IMG/VR virus record: IMGVR_UViG_3300044699_000109
Span: 1 to 22,990 of that record
Reading direction: 5' to 3' (one strand)
Source of the DNA: a virus
Length of the DNA stretch: 22,990 nucleotides
Part shown: positions 1-5,882 of the stretch, one piece after another
How positions within the stretch are numbered: the first letter of the stretch is position 1
How the letters are laid out: each line of letters opens with the position of its first letter
The notes under the pieces: generated by a model
The model's input: the letters and a program-made list of their open reading frames with translations, nothing else
The model's database searches: none
What the model was told of the DNA's origin: nothing
Made by a program: the position numbers and the translations under genes

Positions 1-1
1 T

Positions 2-20
2 ACCGGATAATTTATCCGGC
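2..20. promoter_or_regulatory. Phage operator, left copy 1
   Basis: Near-perfect palindrome: arms ACCGGATA (2-9) and TATCCGGC (13-20) around a 3-base centre, with only the last base breaking symmetry. The same arms and spacing recur perfectly at 660-678, on the other side of the repressor gene. Its place at the left edge suggests control of a leftward early promoter lying outside or at the edge of the window. Repressor or Cro binding is inferred from position and symmetry. Confidence 0.65.
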
Positions 21-23
21 ATG

Positions 24-42
24 CAAGGATTATTTATCCGGT
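24..42. promoter_or_regulatory. Phage operator, left copy 2 (half-degenerate)
   Basis: The right arm TATCCGGT (35-42) is perfect. The left arm keeps only GGAT (27-30) of ACCGGATA. Its centre lies 22 bp, about two helical turns, from the centre of copy 1, which would place two bound dimers on the same face of the DNA. This is the usual geometry of cooperative phage operators, but cooperativity is inferred. Confidence 0.5.
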
Positions 43-293
43 GAAGAAAAGTTACGAGCTGCGGCGCGCAAGTGAGGCGCTGTCCGATGGCTGGAAATGC
101 CGCGCTGCGTCTTTCCAACACGATGCTAGGTGATTAACGTAACCGCCCCCAGGACGGGCCCCTAGCAGTCCTAGCCAGGAGGTCGGCAGACCAAAGAAGA
201 AGGCAAATGGAACCGCTAGGACCCTAATTCAGGCTGCTGCGTGATCCCACGGGCGATTTTTTTCCTCGAGGAGATCGATGATCTCCGCGGACG
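43..293. other. Left stretch without a convincing gene
   Basis: I see no supported gene here. A 30-codon reading frame opens with GTG at 41 and closes at TGA 131-133, but it overlaps the operator and has no clear ribosome binding site. A 7-bp inverted repeat (GGAGATC/GATCTCC, 270-286) has no U-tract in the correct orientation. On the minus strand, the frame next to the repressor's stays open down to 229 and reads SAEIIDLLEEKNRPWDH, which looks protein-like. It could be the true repressor C-terminus if one base is missing from the A-run near 310. Confidence 0.3.
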
Positions 294-602
294 TTACGCT
301 GCGCTTTTTCTGGAGCGTACTGGGGCAGAGGAAGCTTTTGAGAAAGGGACTGGCGCGAGGAATTCCCAAGGATGGATATGCGCCATGTTGCACAGGGGCA
401 TGATGACGTCCAGGGGCAACGTCGTTTCTTTTTCCCACTGTCTGTAGGTGTCGGCCGAGATGGGGCGCTGGCACTCGGCGGAGAGCTTCTCCGCCATCTC
501 TTGCTGGTTTAAGCCCAGCTTCTCGCGCGCCTTGCGGGTGCGCTCGATGATCGCTTCTCGGTATTCGGTGGGCGTGCCGATGCGCCGGCCGACATTGCTC
601 AT
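294..602 (-). CDS. XRE-family helix-turn-helix repressor (CI-like)
   Basis: Probable prophage repressor of about 102 residues. The HTH is visible in TRKAREKLGLNQQEMAEKLS, followed by a recognition-helix region ending DTYRQWEKE, a normal XRE pattern. No peptidase (LexA/S24) domain is present, so this is the short repressor type. I chose the ATG at 602. An in-frame ATG at 611 and GTG at 638 are possible, and none has a strong ribosome binding site. The gene points away from the early operon and is flanked by copies of one palindrome (2-42 and 660-678), the usual layout for a switch repressor that also controls itself. The C-terminus may be longer, because the neighbouring frame continues to 229 with protein-like sequence after a run of five A/T bases. 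The family is clear; the CI role is inferred from the layout. Confidence 0.75.
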   Translation of the reverse strand: MSNVGRRIGTPTEYREAIIERTRKAREKLGLNQQEMAEKLSAECQRPISADTYRQWEKETTLPLDVIMPLCNMAHIHPWEFLAPVPFSKASSAPVRSRKSAA

Positions 603-656
603 GCCGGGCATCGTCAGTTGAAGCAATACGGCTGTCACTGGAAGCTTATTCCGCCC

Positions 657-685
657 TTTACCGGATATTTTATCCGGTGTATAAC
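657..685 (+). promoter_or_regulatory. Rightward early promoter (pR-like)
   Basis: A -35 box TTTACC (657-662), a 17-base spacer and a -10 box TATAAC (680-685) give 4/6 and 5/6 matches to the sigma70 consensus at ideal spacing. The perfect operator palindrome (660-678) fills the spacer, so a bound repressor would exclude RNA polymerase. Transcription would begin near 692, just before the Cro-like gene, and feed the whole early operon. The boxes are visible; activity is inferred. Confidence 0.65.
660..678. promoter_or_regulatory. Phage operator, right copy (perfect palindrome)
   Basis: ACCGGATA (660-667), TTT, TATCCGGT (671-678): 8-bp arms with perfect symmetry. It sits between the divergent repressor and Cro-like genes and inside the spacer of the rightward promoter. 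It matches the two sites at the left edge of the window, so it is a strong candidate for the binding site of the repressor, the Cro-like protein, or both. Confidence 0.75.
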
Positions 686-708
686 AGCGGAATGCAGCGA
701 ATCACAAC

Positions 709-1011
709 ATAACCCCGGCGGTCTTCGGCATCTGGACGGACTCAGCGGCCCTGGGAGAGGACATCGGCGTCAAGCCGGATACCGTCTACCGCGCGTTGGC
801 GCGCCGGCGCCTGCCGGTGCACTGGTGGCCCAAGATGATCGATCGGGCCGCGCAGCGCGGGAAGCTCCTCACCGCAGACGTGTTGCTCGCATTCAACCAG
901 CCCCGCCGAAGCTTGGACGACGTGCAATCCGGGCAACTCGCCGCAAGCGTTCCGAAGCGCGGGCGAGCTGACGGTGCCTTTTTTTGTTCACGTGGCGAGT
1001 CTTGGGCGTAA
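709..1011 (+). CDS. Cro-like DNA-binding protein, no normal start codon
   Basis: Small protein of about 100 residues just downstream of the operator-promoter. Its N-terminal half reads like phage Cro/YdaS-type regulators: a segment around ALGEDIGVKPDTVYRALARR forms a plausible HTH, followed by LPVHWWPKMIDRAA, a pattern seen in short Cro-like proteins. The frame is open from before 700, but the only sensible start is ATA at 709 (ATA ACC CCG GCG), about 17 bases after the predicted transcription start. One changed base would make it ATG. An ATG at 692 lies in another frame and gives only six codons. Either the start is non-standard or there is a base error. The C-terminal 35 residues look less conserved and may also be out of frame. 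The family call is moderate; the position strongly supports an antirepressor-type switch role. Confidence 0.55.
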   Translation: MTPAVFGIWTDSAALGEDIGVKPDTVYRALARRRLPVHWWPKMIDRAAQRGKLLTADVLLAFNQPRRSLDDVQSGQLAASVPKRGRADGAFFCSRGESWA

Positions 1012-1059
1012 CCCAAGCACCCAGCATATCGCGTACCTGATTTCGCATGCGGCCTGACG

Positions 1060-1822
1060 ATGGCAAAAGAAGCCTTCCTGCCGCTCTTTTTCGGGGATTT
1101 CTGGCGTCGACAGCGGAATGGGAAGGGGAAGAGCGCGCGCTCTACCTGCTTCTGCTTGGATACCAGTGGTCTCTTGGCTCACTTCCCGATGAGCCACGGG
1201 CGCATCTGCAAACTCGTTGGATGGGACTCTACGCTCTTCGAGCGGAGCTGGGTCGTGGTGAGCTCGAAGTTTCCTCAGGCAGGGGGCGCCGAGCAAATGC
1301 CCGACTCGAGATGCATCGGGCGCGGAGCAAAGAGATCTCCGAAAAGCGAGCAATTGCTGGTGCGCGTGGTGGAGCAACCACCAAGCAAAAGCAAAGCAAT
1401 TGCCTGATGAAAGCGAAGCAAATGCTAGAAATTTGCTGGGCCATCCATCCCATCCCATCCCATCCTCTCTTACTCCAGAGTCTCAAATCTGAGACTCAGC
1501 ACTCCGTAGTTACCTCAGTAGGTGCGTCGCGCAAGCGCGCCGCCGAGCAACGTGGGTCACGCATACCCACTCCGTTTCTTGTGACCGCAGAGATGCGGAA
1601 GTGGGCGGCCGAGAAGTCGCCTCACGTAGACCTCGAGGCGGCTACCGAGGACTTCTGCAACTACTGGCGCGCCCTTCCTGGGCAGCGAAGCCGAAGCTCG
1701 ATTGGGTGTTGACCTGGAAGAACCGCATGAAGGAATGCGAGGACAAGGCTGTAGCGCGAAACGGCGGCGCGGCGCCCCGCAAGACGTTCGAAGAACGAAT
1801 GGCCGCCTTGGGAGAGGATTGA
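1060..1822 (+). CDS. DUF1376-type phage replication protein, frameshifted
   Basis: Composite of about 253 residues. It opens MAKEAFLPLFFGDF at ATG 1060, continues LASTAEWEGEERALYLLLLGYQW in the frame one base back, then RICKLVGWDSTLFERSW in the first frame, then NARLEMHRARSKEISEKRA. This order of motifs (GDFLAxT, aYxLLL, W.SLFE, N.RLE...K) is that of the DUF1376 (YdaU-like) family found in phage replication operons. A basic, low-complexity linker follows, then a C-terminal part ending in KLDWVLTWKNRM, typical of primosome/DnaT-like phage proteins. The frame changes near 1098-1100 (T-run), 1198-1200 (G-run), 1282-1286 (G-run) and 1672-1675 (C-run). Indel errors are more likely than true decay, because the protein pieces stay conserved in each frame. 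It probably acts in replication initiation with the next gene. Confidence 0.6.
1445..1464 (+). repeat. (CCATC)4 pentanucleotide tandem repeat
   Basis: Four exact tandem copies of CCATC, preceded by CCAT, lie inside the linker of the DUF1376-type gene. The unit length is not a multiple of three, so gain or loss of one copy would shift the frame. Such repeats can drive slipped-strand variation, but this linker is low-complexity in the family and the tract is short. Confidence 0.7.
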
Positions 1823-2112
1823 TGAGTCTGACACGTGCTGTGCACGCCCGATTCTGGAAGTCGATGGGTGAGCGCTTCGGAAAGCGATGGCTGGATGATT
1901 ACGGCAATGAGCCGACGAAATCGTGGAAGGATCTGCTCGATCGCTTCACGCCTGACGATCTCGCGGAGGCGCTTGCTCGGCTTAAGGATCGGCCGGAACA
2001 CAATCGATCACACCCGCCGACGCATGCCGAGTTCGAAGCGCTGCTGACATCAGCTGCACGCCGAAATAACCGGCCCACGGAAAACTTCCGGCGTGGTATT
2101 GGCGTTCAGTGA
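1822..2112 (+). CDS. Small replication protein, helicase-loader (P-like) type
   Basis: 96 residues, starting at ATG 1822, which overlaps the stop of the upstream gene (TGATG). The sequence has the pattern FW..M.ERFGKRW...YGNEP..SWKDLL, then ...LAEALARLKDRP...HPPTHAEFEALL. This resembles the C-terminal domain of lambda P-like helicase loaders and DnaT-like phage proteins, where W...G.KW, a central W and PP...EF are conserved. It follows a DUF1376 protein, as is usual in these operons, and probably brings the host helicase to the phage origin. The similarity is by motif only; the protein is far shorter than lambda P (233 residues) and may need the upstream protein as a partner. Confidence 0.5.
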   Translation: MSLTRAVHARFWKSMGERFGKRWLDDYGNEPTKSWKDLLDRFTPDDLAEALARLKDRPEHNRSHPPTHAEFEALLTSAARRNNRPTENFRRGIGVQ

Positions 2113-2360
2113 TCGTGTACGCCGCAGCGGGCGCGATTCAGCGCCGCGGTCTGATCTCTCGTTTTGCGGAGTTTGAGCAGTTCCTGACTCAGCACAAAAC
2201 GACCTTGGGTGAGCGCCTGCGAGCGCTACTCGATGAGGTCGAAACGATGGAGGTAAATACCGGACAACGCACGCCGGGCATGGAGGATCACGCAGAATCT
2301 CGTGCGGTTGAGATCGCCACAAACTGGTCGCCTCGTCCGCAGCTGGAGATAGTGCGATGA
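2109..2360 (+). CDS. Hypothetical early protein
   Basis: 83 residues from GTG 2109, overlapping the previous stop by four bases (GTGA). I do not recognise the family. Residues 14-50 (IQRRGLISRFAEFEQFLTQH...LRALLDEVE) are predicted helical and amphipathic. The C-terminal third is polar and probably disordered. Overlaps on both sides (the next gene starts at 2357) argue that it is translated as part of the early operon. Confidence 0.5.
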   Translation: MIVYAAAGAIQRRGLISRFAEFEQFLTQHKTTLGERLRALLDEVETMEVNTGQRTPGMEDHAESRAVEIATNWSPRPQLEIVR

Positions 2361-2566
2361 CGCTCGAATGGCAGCGTATTCATCCCGGCGCGATCGGCTC
2401 TCACTCGAAATGCCGTCGCTATAGCGTGTGCCGCTCAAACGACGAAGGCACGCTCTGGGAAGTGTGGAAGCTCGCGCCCGGCGGCCCGTGGTTCTCTTTG
2501 GTGGCCAAGAATCTTCCGACCGAGGATGCGGCGCGTGAAGTGGCGCAGCAGGACGTCGTCCGATGA
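2357..2566 (+). CDS. Hypothetical small early protein
   Basis: 69 residues from ATG 2357, overlapping the previous gene by four bases (ATGA). It begins MTLEWQRIHPGAIGSHS, has a central YSVCRSN...WEVWKLAPGGPW and ends in a helical TEDAAREVAQ. Spaced aromatic residues and the strand-turn pattern suggest a small beta-rich fold such as those of ssDNA- or nucleic-acid-associated phage accessory proteins, but I cannot name a family. Its stop overlaps the RusA start. Confidence 0.5.
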   Translation: MTLEWQRIHPGAIGSHSKCRRYSVCRSNDEGTLWEVWKLAPGGPWFSLVAKNLPTEDAAREVAQQDVVR

Positions 2567-2918
2567 TCGTCCTGATCTTCGATGAGCCGACGCCCAGCAT
2601 CAACGTGCACTACGGTCATCACTGGAGCAAGAAGCACGCGCTGCGCACGCGGTGGTTGTGGCTCGTGAAGCGGGAACTGCGTCGCCAGCAGATCTGGATA
2701 CCGCCGAAGTGGTCGAAGGCAAAAATCCGTATCGAGCGCTACGGCCCAAAGCTGCTGGATGCCGACAATGCTCGAGCAGGCACGAAGCCGCTGATCGACC
2801 GGCTCGTGCAGGAGGGCATCATCACCGACGACAACCCGAATGTGATCGGGAGCCGGAGCTCAAGCAGATCGTGGGCAAGGAACGCGGCACGCGGGTGTAT
2901 GTGGAGCAGGTCGCGTGA
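2563..2918 (+). CDS. rusA: RusA-type Holliday junction resolvase, frameshifted
   Basis: Composite of about 118 residues, the usual size for RusA (E. coli RusA has 120). The metal-binding core is clear: LDADN (Asp66, Asp68), Lys75 in GTKPLIDRL, then the DD pair at 89-90 in IITDDNPNV. These match the catalytic Asp70/Asp72/Asp91 and Lys76 of E. coli RusA. A base appears lost in the GGG at 2848-2850; after it the next frame continues EPELKQIVGKERGTRVYVEQVA to the TGA at 2916-2918, giving the normal last strand. The enzyme cuts four-way junctions in replicating or recombining phage DNA so that it can be packaged. It starts with a four-base overlap with the gene before and ends with one on the gene after. 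Confidence 0.85.
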
Positions 2919-3112
2919 GAGGCAGGCCATCACGACTGACTGACGAGGCCCGACTGCGCCTGGATCGCGAGGCGGAGATAATATCGCAGCACACACCGTA
3001 CAAGACGCTCGCCGCTGAACTGCACCTGACCGCGAAGTACATCTCGAACTACATCAGCCGTAAATTGCAGTCGCGGATTAACATGGAAAAGGCATCAAAT
3101 AAAGACGGTTGA
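2915..3112 (+). CDS. Small HTH-like protein at the end of the early operon
   Basis: 65 residues from GTG 2915, overlapping the RusA stop (GTGA). The segment TPYKTLAAELHLTAKYISNYISRKL (about 27-51) has the spacing of a helix-turn-helix: a helix ending AAEL, a turn HLT, and a recognition helix KYISNYIS. The N-terminus RGRPSRLTDEARLRLD resembles the basic arm of small phage regulators. In lambdoid phages this place downstream of the resolvase is often held by a late-gene regulator, so such a role is possible. The family was not recognised. Confidence 0.5.
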   Translation: MRGRPSRLTDEARLRLDREAEIISQHTPYKTLAAELHLTAKYISNYISRKLQSRINMEKASNKDG

Positions 3113-3132
3113 TAGTCGCGCACAATGCGTGG

Positions 3133-3840
3133 ATGAAGTCGCTCCTCGCGTTGCTGTGCCTGTTGCTGCCGCTGCTCGCGATCCCGGCTCACGCCACCGA
3201 CATCACTGTCGCCTGCACCGCGCCGACGAAGTTCACCGACGGCACGCCGATCACAGGTCCGGTAACGTACAACCTGTATGGCGCGCTGCAGGGCCAGCCG
3301 AAGAAATTGCTCGCGCCTTCGCCGCTCACCACCTGCAGCTCCGTGCGCTCGAACGTCAACGCGGGCACGCAGTGCTATGAGGCGACGGCCCTCGTGCCGG
3401 GTTACGGTGAGTCGGACCACACGAGCGAGTCGTGCGTCACGATCACCGCCGAGCCAACGTGTCCTGCCCAGCCTGCTCCGCAAACGCGCACACAGGCCTG
3501 CATAGCGCCGCTCGTCGGCAGCTGGTCCCAGACCCTCACCTACACCTCGGTCGCCGCTCCTGCGTGCTGGCAGCCCGGTGCATGGCTACCTACGCAAGCC
3601 CCTGAGGGCGTCTGTGCACCGCCTGTGCTCGTGACGGCCGACCAGCGCGCCTACGCCTATCGCGGTACGACGCTCCCGATGGCGCTTCGTAGGCATGGTC
3701 GCCGCGGGTGCTCCCTGCGGTCCGCTGACGCAGATCGTGAACGGGTGAGGTACTGCCACATCACCAAGGCCCAGGTTGACATGGTCGTGTGGCCGAACGA
3801 TCTCGCGCTCACCGACTTCTGGGCAAAGGTCGGTCCCTGA
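3133..3840 (+). CDS. Secreted cysteine-rich protein with Fn3-like domain
   Basis: Composite of about 235 residues. I chose ATG 3133 because it opens directly with a signal peptide: MK, a leucine-rich core (SLLALLCLLLPLLAIP), and an AHA cleavage site near residue 21. The next 80 residues (TVACTAPTKFTDGTPI...YNLYGALQG...) look like a fibronectin-III-type repeat ending ESCVTI. A proline/cysteine-rich middle follows, then a C-terminal domain beginning AYRGTTLPM. The frame shifts near 3681-3685 and returns at the GGG of 3743-3745; the alternative frame between them reads FVGMVAAGAPCGPLTQIVNG and fits the domain better than the listed one. The protein is likely exported to the periplasm. It is the first gene of the block leading to the tail genes. 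Its function is unknown; a role at the cell envelope is inferred. Confidence 0.55.
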   Translation: MKSLLALLCLLLPLLAIPAHATDITVACTAPTKFTDGTPITGPVTYNLYGALQGQPKKLLAPSPLTTCSSVRSNVNAGTQCYEATALVPGYGESDHTSESCVTITAEPTCPAQPAPQTRTQACIAPLVGSWSQTLTYTSVAAPACWQPGAWLPTQAPEGVCAPPVLVTADQRAYAYRGTTLPMALRRHGRRGCSLRSADADRERVRYCHITKAQVDMVVWPNDLALTDFWAKVGP

Positions 3841-4150
3841 TGGATATCACCGTCCACGTTTTCCACCACTTCGCGCCGCATGCGGACGAAGCCAATCCCC
3901 TGTTCAAGCAGATCCTCTCGAAACTGGAGAAAGCCATGGCGACTCTCGACGATGTTGTTGCAAAGGTTGCAGCCTCTCACCACGGTCGATGACAGCGTGG
4001 TTGCGCTGCTCGGGGACCTCAAGACGAAGCTCGATCAGGCCATCGCGAACGGTGCCGATCCTGCGAAGCTGCAGGCGCTCTCGGATGCCCTCGGTGCGCA
4101 GACGCAGCGTCTTTCGGACGCGGTAACGACGAACACGCGCGGCCGCGTAA
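3840..4150 (+). CDS. Small helical phage protein, frameshifted
   Basis: Composite of about 103 residues. ATG 3840 overlaps the upstream stop (TGATG). It begins MDITVHVFHHFAPHADE, then has a helical stretch NPLFKQILSKLEKAMATLDDVVAKVA. The adjacent frame carries on with LTTVDDSVVALLGDLKTKLDQAI and SDALGAQTQRLSDAV, the heptad style of short coiled-coil phage proteins found next to tail genes. The frame changes near 3970-3980, and again probably near 4138 to reach TAA 4148-4150. Without that second change it would fuse to the HTH gene downstream. The function is unknown; it may be a small trimeric virion or chaperone-like protein. Confidence 0.45.
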
Positions 4151-4155
4151 CTCTC

Positions 4156-4371
4156 ATGCGGATTCGCGTTGCCATGAATGAGGCAGCCCGCGCCTACCTG
4201 GTGGCGACCCTTGCGGCCACCAAGGGGAACAGGGCGCGGGCCGCATCGATCGCAGGCGTGCATCGCTCGACCTTCTACCGGCTCCTGCATCGATATGGTC
4301 TCGGCCACACCTCGGGGCGGCGTGTGAACCGTGGGAACGCGGCCTGGCAGCACCTGGCGATCCGGCTGTAA
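4156..4371 (+). CDS. Stand-alone Fis-type helix-turn-helix protein
   Basis: 71 residues from ATG 4156 (a second ATG lies at 4174). The core AYLVATLAATKGNRARAASIAGVHRSTFYRLLHRYGL is almost the textbook C-terminal DNA-binding domain of NtrC/Fis-type regulators: a helix, then GN..RAA..LG(V), then H/RSTFYR.LH.YGL. The usual AAA+ and receiver domains are absent, so it is a DNA-binding domain on its own. A basic tail follows (GRRVNRGN). It sits between a coiled-coil protein and tail genes, an unusual place. It may control late or tail genes, or bind host promoters. The open frame upstream is continuous with the previous protein, so a fusion is possible if the frame change I propose at 4138 is wrong. 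Confidence 0.6.
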   Translation: MRIRVAMNEAARAYLVATLAATKGNRARAASIAGVHRSTFYRLLHRYGLGHTSGRRVNRGNAAWQHLAIRL

Positions 4372-4382
4372 CGGAGTTGATC

Positions 4383-4636
4383 ATGGCGGTCCTGTCTGAT
4401 ACCGATCGAGCGGATCTCTTCGCCGAGATCAATCGCGATCGCGGCGCCATCGCCGGCATGTCGATCACGAAGGCGGACCTGCGTGCCGCGCTCAACGCGG
4501 CGGATGACTGGGCCAACACGAACGCATCCGCATACAACTCGGCGCTGCCTCTGCCGGCCCGCACCGCCATGACGGCGGACCAGAAGGCGGCGCTTCTCAT
4601 GTATGTGATCCGGAAGCGTCGCGACTCAGGGTCTGA
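4383..4636 (+). CDS. Small phage protein of the tail region
   Basis: About 84 residues. ATG 4383 has a clear GGAG (4373-4376) seven bases upstream. The sequence MAVLSDTDRADLFAEINRD, then LRAALNAADDWAN and ADQKAALLMYVIRKR is a pattern I associate with small helical phage proteins encoded beside tail or virion genes; no function is assigned. The frame as given runs into the next gene, but loss of one G at 4629-4631 would end it at TGA 4634-4636, just before the next ATG, which is the natural arrangement here. Confidence 0.5.
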
Positions 4637-4637
4637 G

Positions 4638-5144
4638 ATGGCTACGACCAAGCAGCAATTCTACGTCGGCGATGCGGAGTACCCGACGAGCAACCCTGCA
4701 ACGCCGGTGCTCACGCAGGGCACGAACTTTCCGGTCAGCGGCATCGCGTTTTCGACGCCACGACGCAGCAGACGGCCTATTTCCGCACGCGGGCTACCAA
4801 CTACGGCTCCGGCATCTCACCGCACAGCTTGACTGGTACGCCGACACAGCCACCTCCGGCCGGCATCGTCCTACGAGATCGCGATCGCGGCGATCACGCC
4901 CGATACGGACTCGCAGGACATCGAGACCAAGGCATTTGCGACAGCCCAGCAAACGGCCGACACGCACCTCGGCACGACCGGCCAGCGCGTGCACACGATG
5001 TCGGTCACCGTCAGCAACCTCGACTCGCTGGCGGCGGATGACGAGCTCGTGATCCGGCTGCGGCGCGTGCCGGCGGACGGGAGCGACACGATGACCGGGC
5101 TGGGAATCGTGACCAGCATGGTCCTGTCCTACAGCGACACATGA
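4638..5144 (+). CDS. Probable virion/tail structural protein, frameshifted
   Basis: Composite of about 168 residues beginning MATTKQQFYVGDAEYP at ATG 4638. After frame changes in the T-run at 4749-4752, near 4816 and near 4865-4871, the pieces are FDATTQQTAYFRTRATNYGSG, LTAQLDWYADTATSG, then YEIAIAAITPDTDSQDIETK and HLGTTGQRVHTMSVTVSNLDSLAADDELVIRLRR, ending VLSYSDT at TGA 5142-5144. This beta-rich order (WYAD, AITP..D, GTTGQR, LAADDE, YSD) is typical of a phage virion protein seen next to LamG-like tail proteins. At least three indels in 130 bases make this the most damaged gene in the window. The next gene starts on its stop (ATGA). Confidence 0.5.
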
Positions 5145-5882
5145 GCGTCCGACTCGCCGGTGGTGAGACGCTCAGCCGCACGGCGAACCTGCCGGACGAT
5201 ATTGCGTTCACCGCCTGTGGCTGGGGACGCCTCGTCGTCGACAGCAACGACTTCGTCACGGTTTGCGCACTCGAGAGCGCTACTGCGGACGCCGGCAACT
5301 TCCTGCGCCTGCAGACTGCGGGCCGATGGAACCGCACTCACCTACTTCACCGATTCGGCGACGAGCAGCGCTCAGACGCTCACGGTGGGCACGGACTTCT
5401 TCTGGGCCATCATCTGCTCGGGCCTCACCGTCGGGGCGCACGTCGGGTACTACCGCGCCTCGACCGCCAACACCCTGACCACGCTCACGATGTCGGGCGG
5501 CTCGCGCGTCAACATGACGCCCGCCCTGCTGCGGTTCGGCAAGACCAGCGAGACGGGCGCGGCAGGCTGGAACGGCCGGCTGTGGAACATCAAATGCTGG
5601 AACCGCGCGCTCACGGCCGCCGAGCTTCTGATCGAGAGCTTCTACACGCGGGTGATGTACCCGAGCTCGATCAATTTCCACTGGCCGCTGCGCAACGCAA
5701 GTGACACGCGGGATCTTTCGGGCAACGCCCGCTCGCCCACCACTGCCGGATCGCTTGCGACCGAGGACGAGCGCGGCTTTTTTGGCCCTCGCCGTCGCGT
5801 GTTCATCCCGGCTGCTGCGGCCGCCAGCTTCGAGTCCGCATGGGCCCGTAACGCGAATACGGTGCTCGGGGTGCGCCCGTGA
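5141..5882 (+). CDS. LamG/concanavalin-like tail protein, frameshifted
   Basis: Composite of about 247 residues from ATG 5141. The visible order is FTACGWGRLVVDSNDF, NFLRLQTA, DGTALTYFTDS, DFFWAIICSG...VGYYRAS, FGKTSETGAAGWNGRLWNIKCWNRALTAAELLIE. The last block (NGRL..IK.WNRALTAAE) is a hallmark of LamG/concanavalin-A-like jelly-roll domains, common in phage tail fibres and decorations that bind sugars. The last 60 residues contain FHWPLRNASDTRDLSGN and end at TGA 5880-5882. One frame change lies near 5318-5324. It overlaps its neighbours by four bases at both ends, so it belongs to the tail-protein operon. Sugar binding is inferred from the fold. Confidence 0.55.

Noticed and set aside
270-286. 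GGAGATC/GATCTCC inverted repeat as terminator of the repressor gene
   Set aside because: In the minus direction the hairpin is followed by an A-run, not a U-run, and the loop is three bases.
1001-1017. Hairpin CTTGGG-CGTAA-CCCAAG at the end of the Cro-like gene as a terminator
   Set aside because: The stem is only six pairs and no T-run follows; the T-run (977-983) lies before it. Termination here would also cut off the early operon. A weak attenuator cannot be excluded.
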